Numbered from the stretch's first letter, positions 29,421-42,215 are shown. The stretch is 64,000 nucleotides of DNA from Psychrobacillus sp. FSL H8-0483 (GCF_038637725.1 NZ_CP152052.1:3913001-3977000); one strand, 5' to 3'. Notes: generated from the letters alone by a model not told the origin. Numbers and translations: made by a program.

Positions 29421-30176
29421 TCATTGTAAATACTCTACTTTTTCTAAGTATAAACCGTGTGCTGGCGCGGTTTTACCAGCATATTTACGGTTGCAAGATT
29501 GCAAGATTTTGGGCAAGTCGCTCACATTTTTTTTCTGGATTCCAACTTCCCATAAAGTACCTGCAATAATTCGAACCATGTTATATAAAAATCCATTCCC
29601 GCTAATCACCATATGAAGCTGATTGGACTCTTTTTTCACTTCAAAAGTTATCGAATGAACCGTTCTCACAAAATCTTTTACATTCGTTTTAGCCGCACAA
29701 AAACTCGAAAAATCATGTGTGCCAATTAAATGCGCAGAAGCTTCTTGCATTAATTCTATATCCGGTTTATACCGATCGACATGCACACTATAATGACGTT
29801 CAAACGGGCTATGCACTTCATTTAAAGACCAAATATACCGATATGTCTTGCCAGTGGCGTTATACCTCGCATGAAAGTCATCCTGTACTTGTTCTATCGA
29901 TAAAATGCGAATATCTTTTGGTAACTGAACATTTAATGCTGTTTGCCAGCGATCCATCGCCAGCGTAAGTGGGCTATCAAAATGGATTACTTGTCCTGTT
30001 GCATGCACACCTGCGTCAGTTCTTCCACTCGCCACAACCTTTACAATGGTGCCTTTATGAATAGTCTGCAACACGCGTTCTATCTCCAATTGAACGGTTC
30101 GTTTTTCTGGCTGCACTTGATAACCAGAAAACTGACTACCATCATAACTGATACTCGCTCGTAGCCGCACACTCAC
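29421..30176 (-). CDS. truA: tRNA pseudouridine(38-40) synthase
   Basis: A 251-residue TruA, which isomerises uridines 38-40 in the anticodon stem-loop of tRNAs. The catalytic aspartate is in GRTDAGVHATGQV near residue 53, and the conserved RYIW, FLYNMVR and GLYLEKVEY segments are present. It starts 8 bases after the ecfT stop, so it is the last gene of ecfA1-ecfA2-ecfT-truA, the order found in B. subtilis. Confidence 0.96.
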   Translation of the reverse strand: MSVRLRASISYDGSQFSGYQVQPEKRTVQLEIERVLQTIHKGTIVKVVASGRTDAGVHATGQVIHFDSPLTLAMDRWQTALNVQLPKDIRILSIEQVQDDFHARYNATGKTYRYIWSLNEVHSPFERHYSVHVDRYKPDIELMQEASAHLIGTHDFSSFCAAKTNVKDFVRTVHSITFEVKKESNQLHMVISGNGFLYNMVRIIAGTLWEVGIQKKNVSDLPKILQSCNRKYAGKTAPAHGLYLEKVEYLQ

Positions 30177-30184
30177 ACCTCCAT

Positions 30185-30982
30185 TTACTTTCTAAAGTAT
30201 ATAAGTACTGCAGCCAATACAACAAGCAAGAGAATGCTTATAGTGTCTCTCCGTGCCCACTCTAGCTTACGGTATCTTGTTCTACCTTCACCACCTTTAT
30301 AACCTCGTACTTCCATTGCTGTTGCTAAATCTTCTGCTCGTTTAAACGCACTTACAAACAAAGGAATGAGAAGAGGGACAATTGCATTCATTCTCTCCTT
30401 CATACTACCCGTCGTCATATCGGAACCTCTTGCCATTTGTGCTTTCATAATTTTATCCGTTTCATCCATTAAAGTTGGAATAAATCGTAGCGAAATCGAC
30501 ATCATCAGCGCTAGTTCATGTACTGGAAGCTTCCATTTCTTTAATGGGTTTAATAATATTTCTAATGCATCGGTAATCGAAATAGGTGTAGTAGTGAGTG
30601 TTAAAATAGATGTTAAAATAACTAGGACAAAAAAGCGAATGGAAATGAATATCCCTTGGCGCAATCCTTCCTCATATATCTTAATAAACTTCCACTCAAA
30701 AATAATCGGCCCTTCTCTCGTAAATATCAAATGCAATAAGAACGTAAAAACGATTAAAATTACGACCGGCTTTAACCCATTTATTAAAAAATATAGTCTG
30801 ATTTTAGACAGTCGAATAATGAGGAAAGTGAATACAAGTAATATCCCATATGTAATCCAGTCGTTTGCAATGAAAACAATTGCGATAAATAAAAACACAA
30901 AAATTAGTTTTGCTCGTGCATCCAATCTATGAATAAATGAATCTCCAGGGATAAATCGTCCAAATATCATTTTTTCTAACAT
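30185..30982 (-). CDS. ecfT: ECF transporter transmembrane component EcfT
   Basis: A 265-residue membrane protein with about five membrane segments and the cytoplasmic coupling helices carrying the Ala-Arg-Gly signature (KAQMARGSD) and the second Ala-x-Arg-Gly motif (AMEVRGYKGG). EcfT joins the two ATPases to interchangeable substrate-binding S proteins for vitamin uptake; no S component is encoded nearby, as expected for a group II module. Its start overlaps the end of ecfA2 by one base. Confidence 0.95.
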   Translation of the reverse strand: MLEKMIFGRFIPGDSFIHRLDARAKLIFVFLFIAIVFIANDWITYGILLVFTFLIIRLSKIRLYFLINGLKPVVILIVFTFLLHLIFTREGPIIFEWKFIKIYEEGLRQGIFISIRFFVLVILTSILTLTTTPISITDALEILLNPLKKWKLPVHELALMMSISLRFIPTLMDETDKIMKAQMARGSDMTTGSMKERMNAIVPLLIPLFVSAFKRAEDLATAMEVRGYKGGEGRTRYRKLEWARRDTISILLLVVLAAVLIYFRK

Positions 30983-31851
30983 TATTCGTCACGCTCCTTT
31001 TTAATAAGGTGCGCTATTTCTTTTGCTAAAGTCTCTTCAGTTAAACAAATCGAAGGTAACTTCATCCCCATCATTTGTTCTACCTTCTTTTGAAACTTTA
31101 TACATTGAGGAAGTTCTAATTGATAATCCAGTAGTCGATCTTCATCTGAGAAGATTTCTTGCGGTGTCCCTTCTAATACACATTTTCCTTTATGCATAAT
31201 GGCAATACGATCGGCATATCTTGATGCATCTTCCATGCTGTGTGTAACAAGTACCGTCGTTAATCCCTTTTCCTTATGCAGTCGGTGAAACAGATCCATT
31301 ATTTCTTTTCGTCCTCTTGGATCCAGTCCAGCAGTCGGTTCATCTAGTACCAGTACTTCGGGATTCATTGCAAGAACACCTGCAATGGCTACTCGTCTCA
31401 TTTGACCCCCTGATAAGTCAAAAGGTGATTTTTCCAATACTTCTTCAGGTAGCCCTAGTAACCCTACTAATTCAATTGCACGACGCTTTGCTTCTTCCTC
31501 TCCTACACCAAAATTCATAGGTCCAAACATAATATCCTTTAAAACGGTCTCATCAAATAATTGATGCTCTGGGAATTGAAAAACAATTCCTACTTTTTGC
31601 CTTACTTCACGTAACATTTTACTTTTTTTATCTGCTTTTACTTCTACTTGGCCAATTTTAATAGTACCTTCAGTTGGTTTTAGTAGAGCATTTAGATGTT
31701 GTAAAACGGTTGATTTTCCTGAACCGGTATGTCCTATAATCGCTTGATATGATCCGGATGGAATGTTTAAATCGACATTAAATAAAGCTCTTTTTTCAAA
31801 AGGAGTATTTTTCGCATAAGCATAGCTTACTTGTTGAAGTGTGATGTCCAT
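30982..31851 (-). CDS. ecfA2: ECF transporter ATP-binding protein EcfA2
   Basis: A 289-residue ABC ATPase with Walker A GHTGSGKST (about 38-46), signature LSGGQMRR, Walker B VLVLDEPT and the switch histidine in VTHSMEDA. The start at 31851 lies inside the end of ecfA1, a 25-base overlap, and its own stop overlaps ecfT, giving a tightly coupled operon. It pairs with EcfA1 to power vitamin-type ECF transport. Confidence 0.95.
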   Translation of the reverse strand: MDITLQQVSYAYAKNTPFEKRALFNVDLNIPSGSYQAIIGHTGSGKSTVLQHLNALLKPTEGTIKIGQVEVKADKKSKMLREVRQKVGIVFQFPEHQLFDETVLKDIMFGPMNFGVGEEEAKRRAIELVGLLGLPEEVLEKSPFDLSGGQMRRVAIAGVLAMNPEVLVLDEPTAGLDPRGRKEIMDLFHRLHKEKGLTTVLVTHSMEDASRYADRIAIMHKGKCVLEGTPQEIFSDEDRLLDYQLELPQCIKFQKKVEQMMGMKLPSICLTEETLAKEIAHLIKKERDE

Positions 31852-32675
31852 AAATCATTCACCAGTTCTTCTTCTGACATATGGTCTGCAACGATAGCAG
31901 TCCCTTGCTCTCTTAATAATCTTGACATATTCATTGCAAAAGGTAGATCTAGCCCAAGGTCAACTAACTCTTGTCCCCGTTGAAATATTTCTTCAGGTGT
32001 ACCTTCTGCATATTTTTCACCTTGATTCATCATGATAACTCGATCTGCAAGCAGCGCCTCTTCTAAATCATGCGTAATCGATATAACAGTCAAATCCGTT
32101 TCTACTCTTAGTTGATGAACTGTTGAAAGCACCTCTTCTCTGCCTTGTGGATCTAGCATAGAGGTAGCTTCATCCAATAATAATATTCTAGGTTTTAGAG
32201 CAATTGCTCCTGCAATAGCAACACGCTGTTTTTGCCCGCCGGACAAATGATGTGGTTCACTATTCATAAAATCGCTCATTTTCACTTTTTCTAAAGACTG
32301 TTGTACTCGTTCTACCATTTCCTCAAATGGGATTCCGTTATTTTCCAATGCGAATGCTACATCATCTTGCACAGTAGCTCCAACAAATTGGTTATCTGGA
32401 TTTTGAAACACCATGCCCATTTTTGAGCGTATGTCCCATAAATTCTGTTCTGTTAGTGCTTCTCCAAAAATCTGTACCTTTCCCGTCTGAGGAAATAGAA
32501 GACCATTCATTAAACGTGCAAGTGTCGATTTACCTGAACCATTATGACCGACAATCGCAACCCATTCACCTTCGTAAACTGTATACTCCACACCGTTTAC
32601 AGCCGGACGTAAATTAATATCTTCTTCCTTATATGTAAAAGTAACTTCTTGTAAAGAAATAATCTCGCGTTTCAT
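31827..32675 (-). CDS. ecfA1: ECF transporter ATP-binding protein EcfA1
   Basis: A 282-residue ABC ATPase with Walker A GHNGSGKST (about 43-51), Q-loop FQNPDNQFVG, signature LSGGQKQR, Walker B ILLLDEAT and switch histidine in ITHDLEEA. It is the first gene of the ECF operon behind rplQ, separated from it by the rplQ terminator and a structured leader (32746-32827). In B. subtilis the same gene is ybxA. Confidence 0.95.
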   Translation of the reverse strand: MKREIISLQEVTFTYKEEDINLRPAVNGVEYTVYEGEWVAIVGHNGSGKSTLARLMNGLLFPQTGKVQIFGEALTEQNLWDIRSKMGMVFQNPDNQFVGATVQDDVAFALENNGIPFEEMVERVQQSLEKVKMSDFMNSEPHHLSGGQKQRVAIAGAIALKPRILLLDEATSMLDPQGREEVLSTVHQLRVETDLTVISITHDLEEALLADRVIMMNQGEKYAEGTPEEIFQRGQELVDLGLDLPFAMNMSRLLREQGTAIVADHMSEEELVNDLWTSHFNK

Positions 32676-32745
32676 CCTTTACCTCCTCTAACTCATCTCT
32701 GCTTGACTAAGTATTACACTATTTTACGATAAATTAAAAAAGCGC

Positions 32746-32827
32746 GCACCTCATTTTGAGAAATGCGCTCTTCAATAACTTATTTCTAGACTGGTTGCTC
32801 AAGACCAATCTGAAAAATGAGGTGCGT
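32746..32827 (-). ncRNA. Candidate structured leader / attenuator upstream of ecfA1
   Basis: On the minus strand CGCACCTCATTTT (32827-32815) is fully complementary to AAAATGAGGTGCG (32758-32746). The second segment also forms the 3' half of a shorter hairpin (GAGCGC near 32770 with GCGCGC) and is followed by TTTTTT. An internal stem GATTGGT/ACCAGTC lies between. The layout suggests alternative pairings ending in a terminator about 65 bases before ecfA1. A weak promoter (ACGACA, 16 bases, TATGAT at 32889-32862) precedes it. Confidence 0.45.
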
Positions 32828-32908
32828 AGAGCTAGACGAGACGCAACTTAAAGTCCGCTCATCATAACACTCTGCTTTTATAATGTCGTATAAATCTGTT
32901 TGAAAAAA

Positions 32909-32942
32909 GAAGAGGGTGGTAGAAACACCAATCTCCCTCTTC
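32909..32942 (-). terminator. Terminator of the spc-alpha ribosomal operon (after rplQ)
   Basis: GAAGAGGG pairs with CCCTCTTC around an 18-base loop that itself pairs (GGTGT with ACACC), and the minus strand continues into TTTTTT. It lies 12 bases after rplQ. Confidence 0.85.
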
Positions 32943-32954
32943 AACTTGTATTGA

Positions 32955-33335
32955 TTAAACTAACTCAATTACTACAACTGGTGCTCCGTCTCCGCGACGA
33001 GGTCCAACTTTCATAATACGAGTATAACCGCCTTGACGATCAGCATAGCGTGGTGCTACATCATCAAACAATTTTTGTAATGCAAAAATTGTTGATTCAT
33101 TACCTTCTTCATCAGTAGAAGTTACTACTTCACGACGAATGTAAGCAGCAGCTTGACGACGTGCGTGCAAATCTCCGCGTTTACCTAAAGTGATCATTTT
33201 TTCAACAACAGAACGTAATTCTTTTGCACGTGCTTCAGTAGTTTGAATACGCTCATTGATAATTAGGTCCGTTGTTAAGTCACGTAACATCGCTTTACGT
33301 TGAGAACTTGTACGTCCAAGTTTTCTGTAACCCAT
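32955..33335 (-). CDS. rplQ: 50S ribosomal protein L17
   Basis: A 126-residue bL17 of the large subunit, near the exit tunnel. The diagnostic start [20 protein letters not shown] and the end [14 protein letters not shown] are present. The central loop after [19 protein letters not shown] is somewhat longer than in E. coli, as in other Bacilli. It closes the alpha operon, 53 bases after rpoA, before a terminator. Confidence 0.98.
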   Translation of the reverse strand: MGYRKLGRTSSQRKAMLRDLTTDLIINERIQTTEARAKELRSVVEKMITLGKRGDLHARRQAAAYIRREVVTSTDEEGNESTIFALQKLFDDVAPRYADRQGGYTRIMKVGPRRGDGAPVVVIELV

Positions 33336-33388
33336 GGATGTTTCCCTCCTTTGGTGAATAGTTCATATCTAGCTATATCAAAATTCGC

Positions 33389-34333
33389 TTAGTCTTCTTT
33401 ACGTAATCCTAAGCCAAGCTCATCTAACTTCGCTCTTACTTCTTCTAAAGATTTACGTCCAAGGTTTCTTACTTTCATCATATCGTCTTCTGATTTGCTT
33501 GCAAGTTCTAGTACTGTATTAATACCAGCGCGTTTTAAGCAATTATAAGAACGAACAGAAAGATCAAGTTCTTCGATAGTCATCTCTAAAACTTTTTCTT
33601 TTTGATCCTCTTCTTTTTCGACCATGATTTCAGCAGTTTGTGCCTCATTTGTCATCCCTACAAAAATATTCAAGTGCTCAGTTAGTATTTTTGCTCCAAG
33701 CGAAATCGCCTCTTTAGGACCGGTGCTGCCATCTGTCCACACATCAAGAGTTAATTTATCGTAGTTAGACAATTGTCCAACACGAGTATTTTCCACTTGA
33801 AAATTAACGCGTGAAACTGGAGTATAAATAGAGTCGATCGGGATTACGCCGATAGGAAGATCCTCACGTTTGTTTTGATCAGCAGGAGTGTAGCCACGGC
33901 CTCGACCTGCGTACATACGCATACGGAAATGACCATTTTTGCCGATTGTTGCAATATAGAGTTCTGGATTTAAAATTTCAACGTCACTGTCATGTGTAAT
34001 GTCAGCAGCTGTAATCGTTCCCTCTCCTTTTACATCAATCTCAATGACTTTTTCTTCATCAGAGTAGATTTTTAAAGCTAGTTTTTTCACATTCATAATA
34101 ATAGATGCAACATCTTCCACTACGCCTTCAATAGTTGAAAACTCATGTAAAACGCCATCGATTTGAATAGAAGTAACTGCAGCTCCTGGTAAAGAAGACA
34201 GAAGGATACGACGTAAAGAATTACCCAAAGTATTTCCATAGCCACGTTCTAGCGGTTCTACAACAAATTTACCAAACTTGGCATTTTCGCTGATTTCTAC
34301 ACTTTCAATCTTTGGTTTTTCAATTTCGATCAT
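33389..34333 (-). CDS. rpoA: DNA-directed RNA polymerase subunit alpha
   Basis: A 314-residue RNA polymerase alpha subunit. The N-terminal domain, with [18 protein letters not shown] (about 35-52), dimerises and assembles beta and beta'. An acidic linker ([13 protein letters not shown]) near residue 240 joins the C-terminal DNA-binding domain with [19 protein letters not shown] and [10 protein letters not shown]. Length equals that of B. subtilis (314). It lies between rpsK and rplQ; the 135-base gap behind rpsK is the largest between intact neighbours in this operon. Confidence 0.98.
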   Translation of the reverse strand: MIEIEKPKIESVEISENAKFGKFVVEPLERGYGNTLGNSLRRILLSSLPGAAVTSIQIDGVLHEFSTIEGVVEDVASIIMNVKKLALKIYSDEEKVIEIDVKGEGTITAADITHDSDVEILNPELYIATIGKNGHFRMRMYAGRGRGYTPADQNKREDLPIGVIPIDSIYTPVSRVNFQVENTRVGQLSNYDKLTLDVWTDGSTGPKEAISLGAKILTEHLNIFVGMTNEAQTAEIMVEKEEDQKEKVLEMTIEELDLSVRSYNCLKRAGINTVLELASKSEDDMMKVRNLGRKSLEEVRAKLDELGLGLRKED

Positions 34334-34468
34334 TCCAATTTACCCTCCCTCAAAACATCGAATGTATAGGTTCTTTCCATCATGAATTCGATCGTTTAAC
34401 TGATTGCTGTTTGCACAACCTCAGTCTGTACAATAAATGATGTTCTCAAACATGTTGAGTTTCACCTA

Positions 34469-34876
<408 letters not shown>

Positions 34877-34883
34877 TTACCGA

Positions 34884-35249
34884 TTATTTTTTCTTGTTAG
34901 CAACTGTTTTACGAGGACCTTTACGAGTACGAGCATTGTTCTTCGTATTTTGTCCACGTACAGGTAAGCCGCGACGGTGACGGATACCACGGAATGAACC
35001 GATTTCCATCAAGCGTTTAATGTTAAGTGATACTTCACGACGAAGGTCACCTTCTACTTTGTATACACCGATTTGTTCACGGATTTTGTTTAACTCGTCT
35101 TCTGTAAGATCGCGAACGCGAGTTTCTTCAGAGATACCAGCTTCTACTAGTACTTTTTGTGAAGTAGTTTTACCAATACCGAAAATGTATGTTAATGCAA
35201 TAACAACGCGTTTATCGCGTGGAATGTCAACACCAGCAATACGTGCCAT
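34884..35249 (-). CDS. rpsM: 30S ribosomal protein S13
   Basis: A 121-residue uS13 from the small-subunit head, contacting the P-site tRNA and uL5. The start [15 protein letters not shown] and the helix-two-turn-helix with [13 protein letters not shown] are diagnostic, and the basic C-terminal tail ends KTVANKKK. It lies 23 bases after rpmJ. Confidence 0.98.
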   Translation of the reverse strand: MARIAGVDIPRDKRVVIALTYIFGIGKTTSQKVLVEAGISEETRVRDLTEDELNKIREQIGVYKVEGDLRREVSLNIKRLMEIGSFRGIRHRRGLPVRGQNTKNNARTRKGPRKTVANKKK

Positions 35250-35272
35250 ATGTGTCGTGCACCTCCTTCTTA

Positions 35273-35386
<114 letters not shown>

Positions 35387-35423
35387 CTAACCCAACCTCC
35401 TTAGTAGTCCGGAGTGCAAAAGA

Positions 35424-35642
35424 TTATTTAAAACGGTACGTGATACGACCGCGAGTTAAATCGTAAGGAGAAAGTTCAATTGTGACTTTATCTCCAGGTA
35501 AAATGCGGATAAAGTGCATACGAATTTTACCCGATACATGCGCAAGTATCGTATGACCGTTTTCTAATTCTACCTTAAACATCGCGTTTGGCAAAGTCTC
35601 AACAACTGTTCCTTCGACTTCAATTACATCATCTTTCGCCAT
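35424..35642 (-). CDS. infA: Translation initiation factor IF-1
   Basis: A 72-residue OB-fold protein that binds the ribosomal A site during initiation. It is essentially identical in pattern to Bacillus IF-1 ([13 protein letters not shown], then [16 protein letters not shown]). I use the ATG at 35642 with GGGAGACAGGG upstream; the TTG one codon before is not needed. Normally map precedes it; here a map remnant does. Confidence 0.97.
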   Translation of the reverse strand: MAKDDVIEVEGTVVETLPNAMFKVELENGHTILAHVSGKIRMHFIRILPGDKVTIELSPYDLTRGRITYRFK

Positions 35643-35687
35643 CAACCCTGTCTCCCTTCTATATACAAATCAGGTTCTCATCAATAT

Positions 35688-36057
35688 TCAAACGTAATTT
35701 GCTGTTAGTATAGCCTCATCAAGAACGAAACTATTCGTTTTAAGCATATGTTTGGAAATCATGAGAGATGTTCGAAAGACACTCGTAAGGTTTCGTTTGT
35801 GGCAATCCACGGAGTAGACTGACTGGTTGAAACCCGTCTCCCTCATGTCAACATGTTCGTACGAATGTGTTGGATGAGTTCCATAGTACCCGTTCGTTAC
35901 ATAGATGCTTCCACGAAACCCATTATACCCCTTCAGAATATAAAATGCACGTGGACTAGGGGGTCCTCGCTTTTGATGCATTTCTTTTCTTCCAGTTCGT
36001 ATACCGGGCGCAATATGCTTTTGCAGCTCTCGAAAAAAACGTTTTCGTTCTTTGCAT
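35688..36057 (-). pseudogene. map: Decayed methionine aminopeptidase gene (map remnant)
   Basis: The place between adk and infA, where Bacilli have map, is occupied by a fragment. On the minus strand one frame gives ELQKHIAPGIRTG followed by SPRAFYILKGYNGFRGSIYVTNG, matching the Map N-terminal region (ELKKHI.PGI.T and SFKGYNGFRGSICVS). It then goes to THSYEHVDMRETGF, matching the Map C-terminal HFEHTIAITETGF. The whole centre with the metal ligands is missing, and the very N-terminus (a TGCAAA...GAACG remnant of the ICKT.RE start) is damaged. It cannot encode an active enzyme, so the cell must use another map gene. A GC-rich hairpin (36061-36096) lies between it and adk. Confidence 0.72.
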
Positions 36058-36098
36058 AATGCCCGGGTATTCAGTCGTCTGCGACAGGCACCGGGCTT

Positions 36099-38109
<2,011 letters not shown>

Positions 38110-38110
<1 letters not shown>

Positions 38111-38550
38111 TAAACCACCTCGGTTTGTCCGCCAGCATTCTCAATAGCTTCTTTAGCTGACGCAGAGAATTTGTGAGCTTTTACAGTTAACTTCTTGTCA
38201 AGAGTTCCATTACCTAGAATCTTAATACCAGATTTTTCACTACTCACAACACCTGTTTCAATTAATAAAGCAGGTGTTATTTCTGTGCCTTCTTCGAAAC
38301 GATTTAATGTATCAAGGTTCACAATTGCAAATTCTTTACGGTTAATGTTCGTGAATCCACGTTTTGGTAGACGACGGAACAATGGGTTTTGACCGCCCTC
38401 AAATCCTGGACGAACTCCACCGCCCGAACGAGAATTTTGACCTTTATGACCTCTACCTGCAGTTTTACCATTACCAGAACCGATACCACGACCTACGCGG
38501 TTACGTGTAGAACGAGATCCTTCTGCTGGTTTTAACTCATGAAGTTTCAT
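38110..38550 (-). CDS. rplO: 50S ribosomal protein L15
   Basis: A 146-residue uL15 with the Gly/Arg-rich N-terminal extension ([34 protein letters not shown] in pattern) that reaches into 23S rRNA, and a globular C-terminal domain. It lies 32 bases after rpmD and is coupled to secY by a one-base overlap. Confidence 0.98.
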
Positions 38551-38582
38551 ATGGTGGCACCTCCTTATTCTTAAAATAAACC

Positions 38583-38765
38583 TTAAATTTCTTTAACAGT
38601 TACTAAGTGAGCTACTTTTACAACCATCCCGCGGATAGCGACATTGTCTTGGTGCTCAACTGTTTGATGCATTTTACGTAATCCAAGAGCTTCTGCTGTT
38701 TTGCGTTGATTTGGCTTTGAACCAATCAAGCTTTTAGTAAGGGTGATTTCTAATTTAGTTGCCAT
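38583..38765 (-). CDS. rpmD: 50S ribosomal protein L30
   Basis: A 60-residue uL30 in the compact bacterial form ([27 protein letters not shown] in pattern). It lies between rpsE (14 bases upstream) and rplO. Confidence 0.97.
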   Translation of the reverse strand: MATKLEITLTKSLIGSKPNQRKTAEALGLRKMHQTVEHQDNVAIRGMVVKVAHLVTVKEI

Positions 38766-38779
38766 TGTAATTTCCCCCC

Positions 38780-39280
38780 TTATCCTAACAGTTCTTCTAC
38801 TGATTTACCACGTAATTTAGCAACGTCCTCAGCACGTTTTAGTTGAGTTAAACCTTGTACTGTAGCACGAACCATGTTAATTGGTGTGTTAGATCCAAGT
38901 GATTTAGAAAGAATGTCTGTAATACCAGCTAATTCTAGAACCGCACGAACCGGTCCACCAGCGATAACACCTGTACCAGGTGCTGCAGGTTTGATTAGAA
39001 TAGATCCAGCTCCAAAACCACCAATTACTAAGTGAGGAGTAGTTCCGCCAACTCTTGGTACTTCTACTAAATTCTTCTTAGCATCTTCAACCGCTTTACG
39101 GATTGCATCTGGAACCTCTTGAGCTTTACCAGTACCAAATCCTACATGTCCATTTTTGTCACCGACAACTACTAATGCTGTAAAACGGAAACGACGTCCA
39201 CCTTTTACAACTTTAGCAACACGGTTAATCGTTACTACGCGTTCTTCAAGTTCAAGTTTGTTTGGGTCAATACCACGCAT
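38780..39280 (-). CDS. rpsE: 30S ribosomal protein S5
   Basis: A 166-residue uS5, a proofreading-relevant protein at the mRNA entry. The N-terminal double-stranded RNA-binding fold ([27 protein letters not shown] in pattern, with GGRRF contacting 16S rRNA) and the C-terminal domain with [11 protein letters not shown] are complete. It lies 21 bases after rplR. Confidence 0.98.
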   Translation of the reverse strand: MRGIDPNKLELEERVVTINRVAKVVKGGRRFRFTALVVVGDKNGHVGFGTGKAQEVPDAIRKAVEDAKKNLVEVPRVGGTTPHLVIGGFGAGSILIKPAAPGTGVIAGGPVRAVLELAGITDILSKSLGSNTPINMVRATVQGLTQLKRAEDVAKLRGKSVEELLG

Positions 39281-39301
39281 GAAATATGTCCCTCCTTCTT
39301 C

Positions 39302-39661
39302 TTAAAATTCTAAGCCGTTTTCACGTGCAGCTTCAGCTAACGCTTTAACACGTCCATGATATAAGTAACCGCCACGGTCGAATACAACAGATTTAATGTT
39401 TTTTTCGACAGCGCGTTTTGCGATTGTTTCACCGATTAAAATAGCAGCTTCAACGTTTCCAGCTGTACCAGTAAAATCTTTGTCCATAGAAGACGCACTT
39501 ACGATTGTTACACCTTGTGAATCATCGATAAGTTGTGCGTATAGATGTTTATTAGAACGGAATACATTTAAACGAGGACGTTCAGTAGTACCCGTGATTT
39601 TTGTACGAACACGTGCATGACGTTTTTTACGAACTTGATTTTTGTCTTGTTTCGTAATCAC
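39302..39661 (-). CDS. rplR: 50S ribosomal protein L18
   Basis: A 5S rRNA-binding uL18 of 119 residues. The GTG at 39661 is the likely start, with AAAGGAG at the right distance; a GTG at 39670 overlaps that site and is not usable. The RHARVRTKI and [16 protein letters not shown] segments are diagnostic, and the C-terminus [26 protein letters not shown] is complete in pattern. Confidence 0.97.
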   Translation of the reverse strand: MITKQDKNQVRKKRHARVRTKITGTTERPRLNVFRSNKHLYAQLIDDSQGVTIVSASSMDKDFTGTAGNVEAAILIGETIAKRAVEKNIKSVVFDRGGYLYHGRVKALAEAARENGLEF

Positions 39662-39691
39662 AGTGGTCACTCCTTTCTAATGCGGGATGCA

Positions 39692-40231
39692 TTATTTACC
39701 TGTTTTACCTTCTTTGCGGCGTACAACTTCGCCTTCATAACGAATACCTTTACCTTTGTAAGGCTCTGGTGGACGAACTTGACGAATGTTAGATGCTAGA
39801 GCACCAACGCGTTCTTTGTTAATACCGCGAATGATAATTTTTGTATTAGAAGGAACTTCAACTTCTAATCCGTCTTCAGGAGTGAATTCAACTGGATGAG
39901 AGTACCCTACATTAAGTACAAGTTTATTACCTTGTAGTTGTGCACGGTAACCAACTCCAACTAATTCAAGTCCACGTGCATATCCTTCAGAAACACCAAT
40001 TACCATGTTAGCTAGCAAAGCGCGAGTTGTACCATGGATTGTACGGTGTTCTTTCGAATCTGTCGGACGAACTAAAGTAATTACATTACCTTCTTGTTCA
40101 ATTTTAATATCTTGATTAAATGAATTTGTTAATTCACCTTTTGGTCCTTTTACTACTACTGTATTTTCAGCGCTAACTGTTACAGTAACGTCTGCAGGAA
40201 CCTCAATTGGTTTTTTACCTACTCGAGACAT
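39692..40231 (-). CDS. rplF: 50S ribosomal protein L6
   Basis: A 179-residue uL6 made of two related domains, placed near the factor-binding site. The start [15 protein letters not shown] and the C-terminal [14 protein letters not shown] are diagnostic. It lies 30 bases after rpsH and 30 before rplR. Confidence 0.98.
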   Translation of the reverse strand: MSRVGKKPIEVPADVTVTVSAENTVVVKGPKGELTNSFNQDIKIEQEGNVITLVRPTDSKEHRTIHGTTRALLANMVIGVSEGYARGLELVGVGYRAQLQGNKLVLNVGYSHPVEFTPEDGLEVEVPSNTKIIIRGINKERVGALASNIRQVRPPEPYKGKGIRYEGEVVRRKEGKTGK

Positions 40232-40261
40232 TTTGTTGCACCTCCATTCGTTTGTTGATTA

Positions 40262-40660
40262 TTACCAAACGTAAGCTACGATTTCTCCGCCAACTTGTTT
40301 AGCGCGAGCTTCTTTATCTGTTAATAAACCATTTGAAGTAGAAACTAAAGCAATTCCTAAACCGTTCAATACTTTAGGTACTTCGTTTGTTTTAGCGTAA
40401 ACGCGTAGACCTGGTTTTGAAATACGTTTCAAACCAGTGATAACGCGTTCGTCGTTTTGACCATATTTTAAGAAGATGCGAATGATTCCTTGTTTGCTAT
40501 CTTCTACATACTCAACGTCACGTACGAAACCTTCACGCTTTAAAATTTCAGCGATTTCCTTTTTCAGGTTTGAAGCAGGAACTTCTAATTTCTCGTGACG
40601 AACCATGTTAGCATTACGAATGCGTGTTAGCATATCTGCAATTGGATCTGACATTGTCAT
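40262..40660 (-). CDS. rpsH: 30S ribosomal protein S8
   Basis: A 132-residue uS8, a primary binder of 16S rRNA helix 21. The pattern [20 protein letters not shown] and the C-terminal [20 protein letters not shown] is complete. Length matches B. subtilis exactly. The ribosome binding site is GGGAAGGAGG in front of the start. Confidence 0.98.
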   Translation of the reverse strand: MTMSDPIADMLTRIRNANMVRHEKLEVPASNLKKEIAEILKREGFVRDVEYVEDSKQGIIRIFLKYGQNDERVITGLKRISKPGLRVYAKTNEVPKVLNGLGIALVSTSNGLLTDKEARAKQVGGEIVAYVW

Positions 40661-40690
40661 TACATTTACCTCCTTCCCAGTTATAGGGGA

Positions 40691-40894
<204 letters not shown>

Positions 40895-41434
40895 TTACTT
40901 TTGGAATGGCATACCGAATTGTGTTAATAACTCACGAGCTTCTTCGTCAGAGTTCGCAGTTGTTACAATTACGATGTCCATACCGCGTACTTTCGAAACT
41001 TTATCATAATCGATTTCAGGGAAGATTAATTGCTCTTTAACTCCAAGAGTGTAGTTACCGCGACCGTCGAATGCTTTTTTAGAAACACCGCGGAAGTCAC
41101 GTACACGTGGAAGAGAGATAGCGATTAATTTGTCCAAGAAGTCATACATACGCTCTCCACGTAGTGTAACTTTAGCACCGATTGGCATACCCTCACGAAG
41201 ACGGAAACCAGCGATCGATTTTTTAGCTTTCGTAACTACAGGTTTTTGACCTGAGATAATTTGTAATTCTTCAACAGCAGCGTCAAGTGCTTTTGTATTT
41301 GATACAGCATCACCCACACCCATATTGATAACAATTTTATCAACTTTAGGAACTTGCATCACTGAGTTATATTCAAACTTGCTCATTAGAGCAGGAGAAA
41401 CTTCCTTAAGATACTTTTCTTTTAGGCGGTTCAT
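40895..41434 (-). CDS. rplE: 50S ribosomal protein L5
   Basis: A 179-residue uL5, which binds 5S rRNA and bridges to S13. The core [12 protein letters not shown] and [19 protein letters not shown] is complete and the length is typical of Bacilli (179). It lies 23 bases after rplX. Confidence 0.98.
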   Translation of the reverse strand: MNRLKEKYLKEVSPALMSKFEYNSVMQVPKVDKIVINMGVGDAVSNTKALDAAVEELQIISGQKPVVTKAKKSIAGFRLREGMPIGAKVTLRGERMYDFLDKLIAISLPRVRDFRGVSKKAFDGRGNYTLGVKEQLIFPEIDYDKVSKVRGMDIVIVTTANSDEEARELLTQFGMPFQK

Positions 41435-41457
41435 GTGTGTACCTCCCTTCTCTTTAC

Positions 41458-41766
41458 TTATTTAATAATTTCACCAGATTTTTTCGCAACACGAACTTTT
41501 TTGCCATCTTCTACTTTAGAACCTACGCGAGTCGGCTCGCCAGTTTTTGGGTCGATTAACATAACATTCGATACGTGAATTGCAGCCTCTTGACTTACAA
41601 TTCCGCCTTGCGGATTAGCTTGGTTTGGTTTCATATGTTTTTTGACGATGTTTACACCTTCAACTAAAACACGGTCTTTCTTAGGGAAAGCTGTAAGGAT
41701 AACTCCTGTTTTACCTTTATCTTTACCTGAGATTACCTTAACTTTGTCACCTTTTTTAACATGCAT
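41458..41766 (-). CDS. rplX: 50S ribosomal protein L24
   Basis: A 102-residue uL24, an assembly initiator with a KOW motif ([20 protein letters not shown] in pattern). It lies 36 bases after rplN. Confidence 0.98.
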   Translation of the reverse strand: MHVKKGDKVKVISGKDKGKTGVILTAFPKKDRVLVEGVNIVKKHMKPNQANPQGGIVSQEAAIHVSNVMLIDPKTGEPTRVGSKVEDGKKVRVAKKSGEIIK

Positions 41767-41802
41767 TCTGTCGCACCTCCTTGATTGGCACTTTCATGTA
41801 AA

Positions 41803-42171
41803 TTAAAGAACTTCTGGAGCTAAAGATACGATTTTCATGAAATTGCTGTCGCGTAATTCACGAGCAACAGGTCCGAAAATACGAGTTCCACGCGGTCCTT
41901 TATCGTCTTTGATAATAACGCATGCGTTCTCATCGAATTTGATATAAGTACCGTCTTTACGGCGTACGCCGCTTTTAGTGCGAACGATTACAGCTTTAAC
42001 GACGTCACCCTTCTTGACAACGCCACCTGGTGTTGCTTTCTTAACTGTACATACAACGATATCGCCGATATTAGCAGTTTTACGTCCAGTACCACCAAGT
42101 ACTTTAATTGTTAAAACTTCACGTGCACCTGAGTTGTCAGCAACTTTCATACGAGTCTCTTGTTGGATCAC
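41803..42171 (-). CDS. rplN: 50S ribosomal protein L14
   Basis: A 122-residue uL14 of the subunit interface, with the start [20 protein letters not shown] and the C-terminus [12 protein letters not shown] both diagnostic. It opens the spc part of the transcript, 44 bases after rpsQ. Confidence 0.98.
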   Translation of the reverse strand: MIQQETRMKVADNSGAREVLTIKVLGGTGRKTANIGDIVVCTVKKATPGGVVKKGDVVKAVIVRTKSGVRRKDGTYIKFDENACVIIKDDKGPRGTRIFGPVARELRDSNFMKIVSLAPEVL

Positions 42172-42215
42172 TTAGGTTACCTCCCTTCGGAATTTATTAG
42201 TTCCGAAATTTATTA

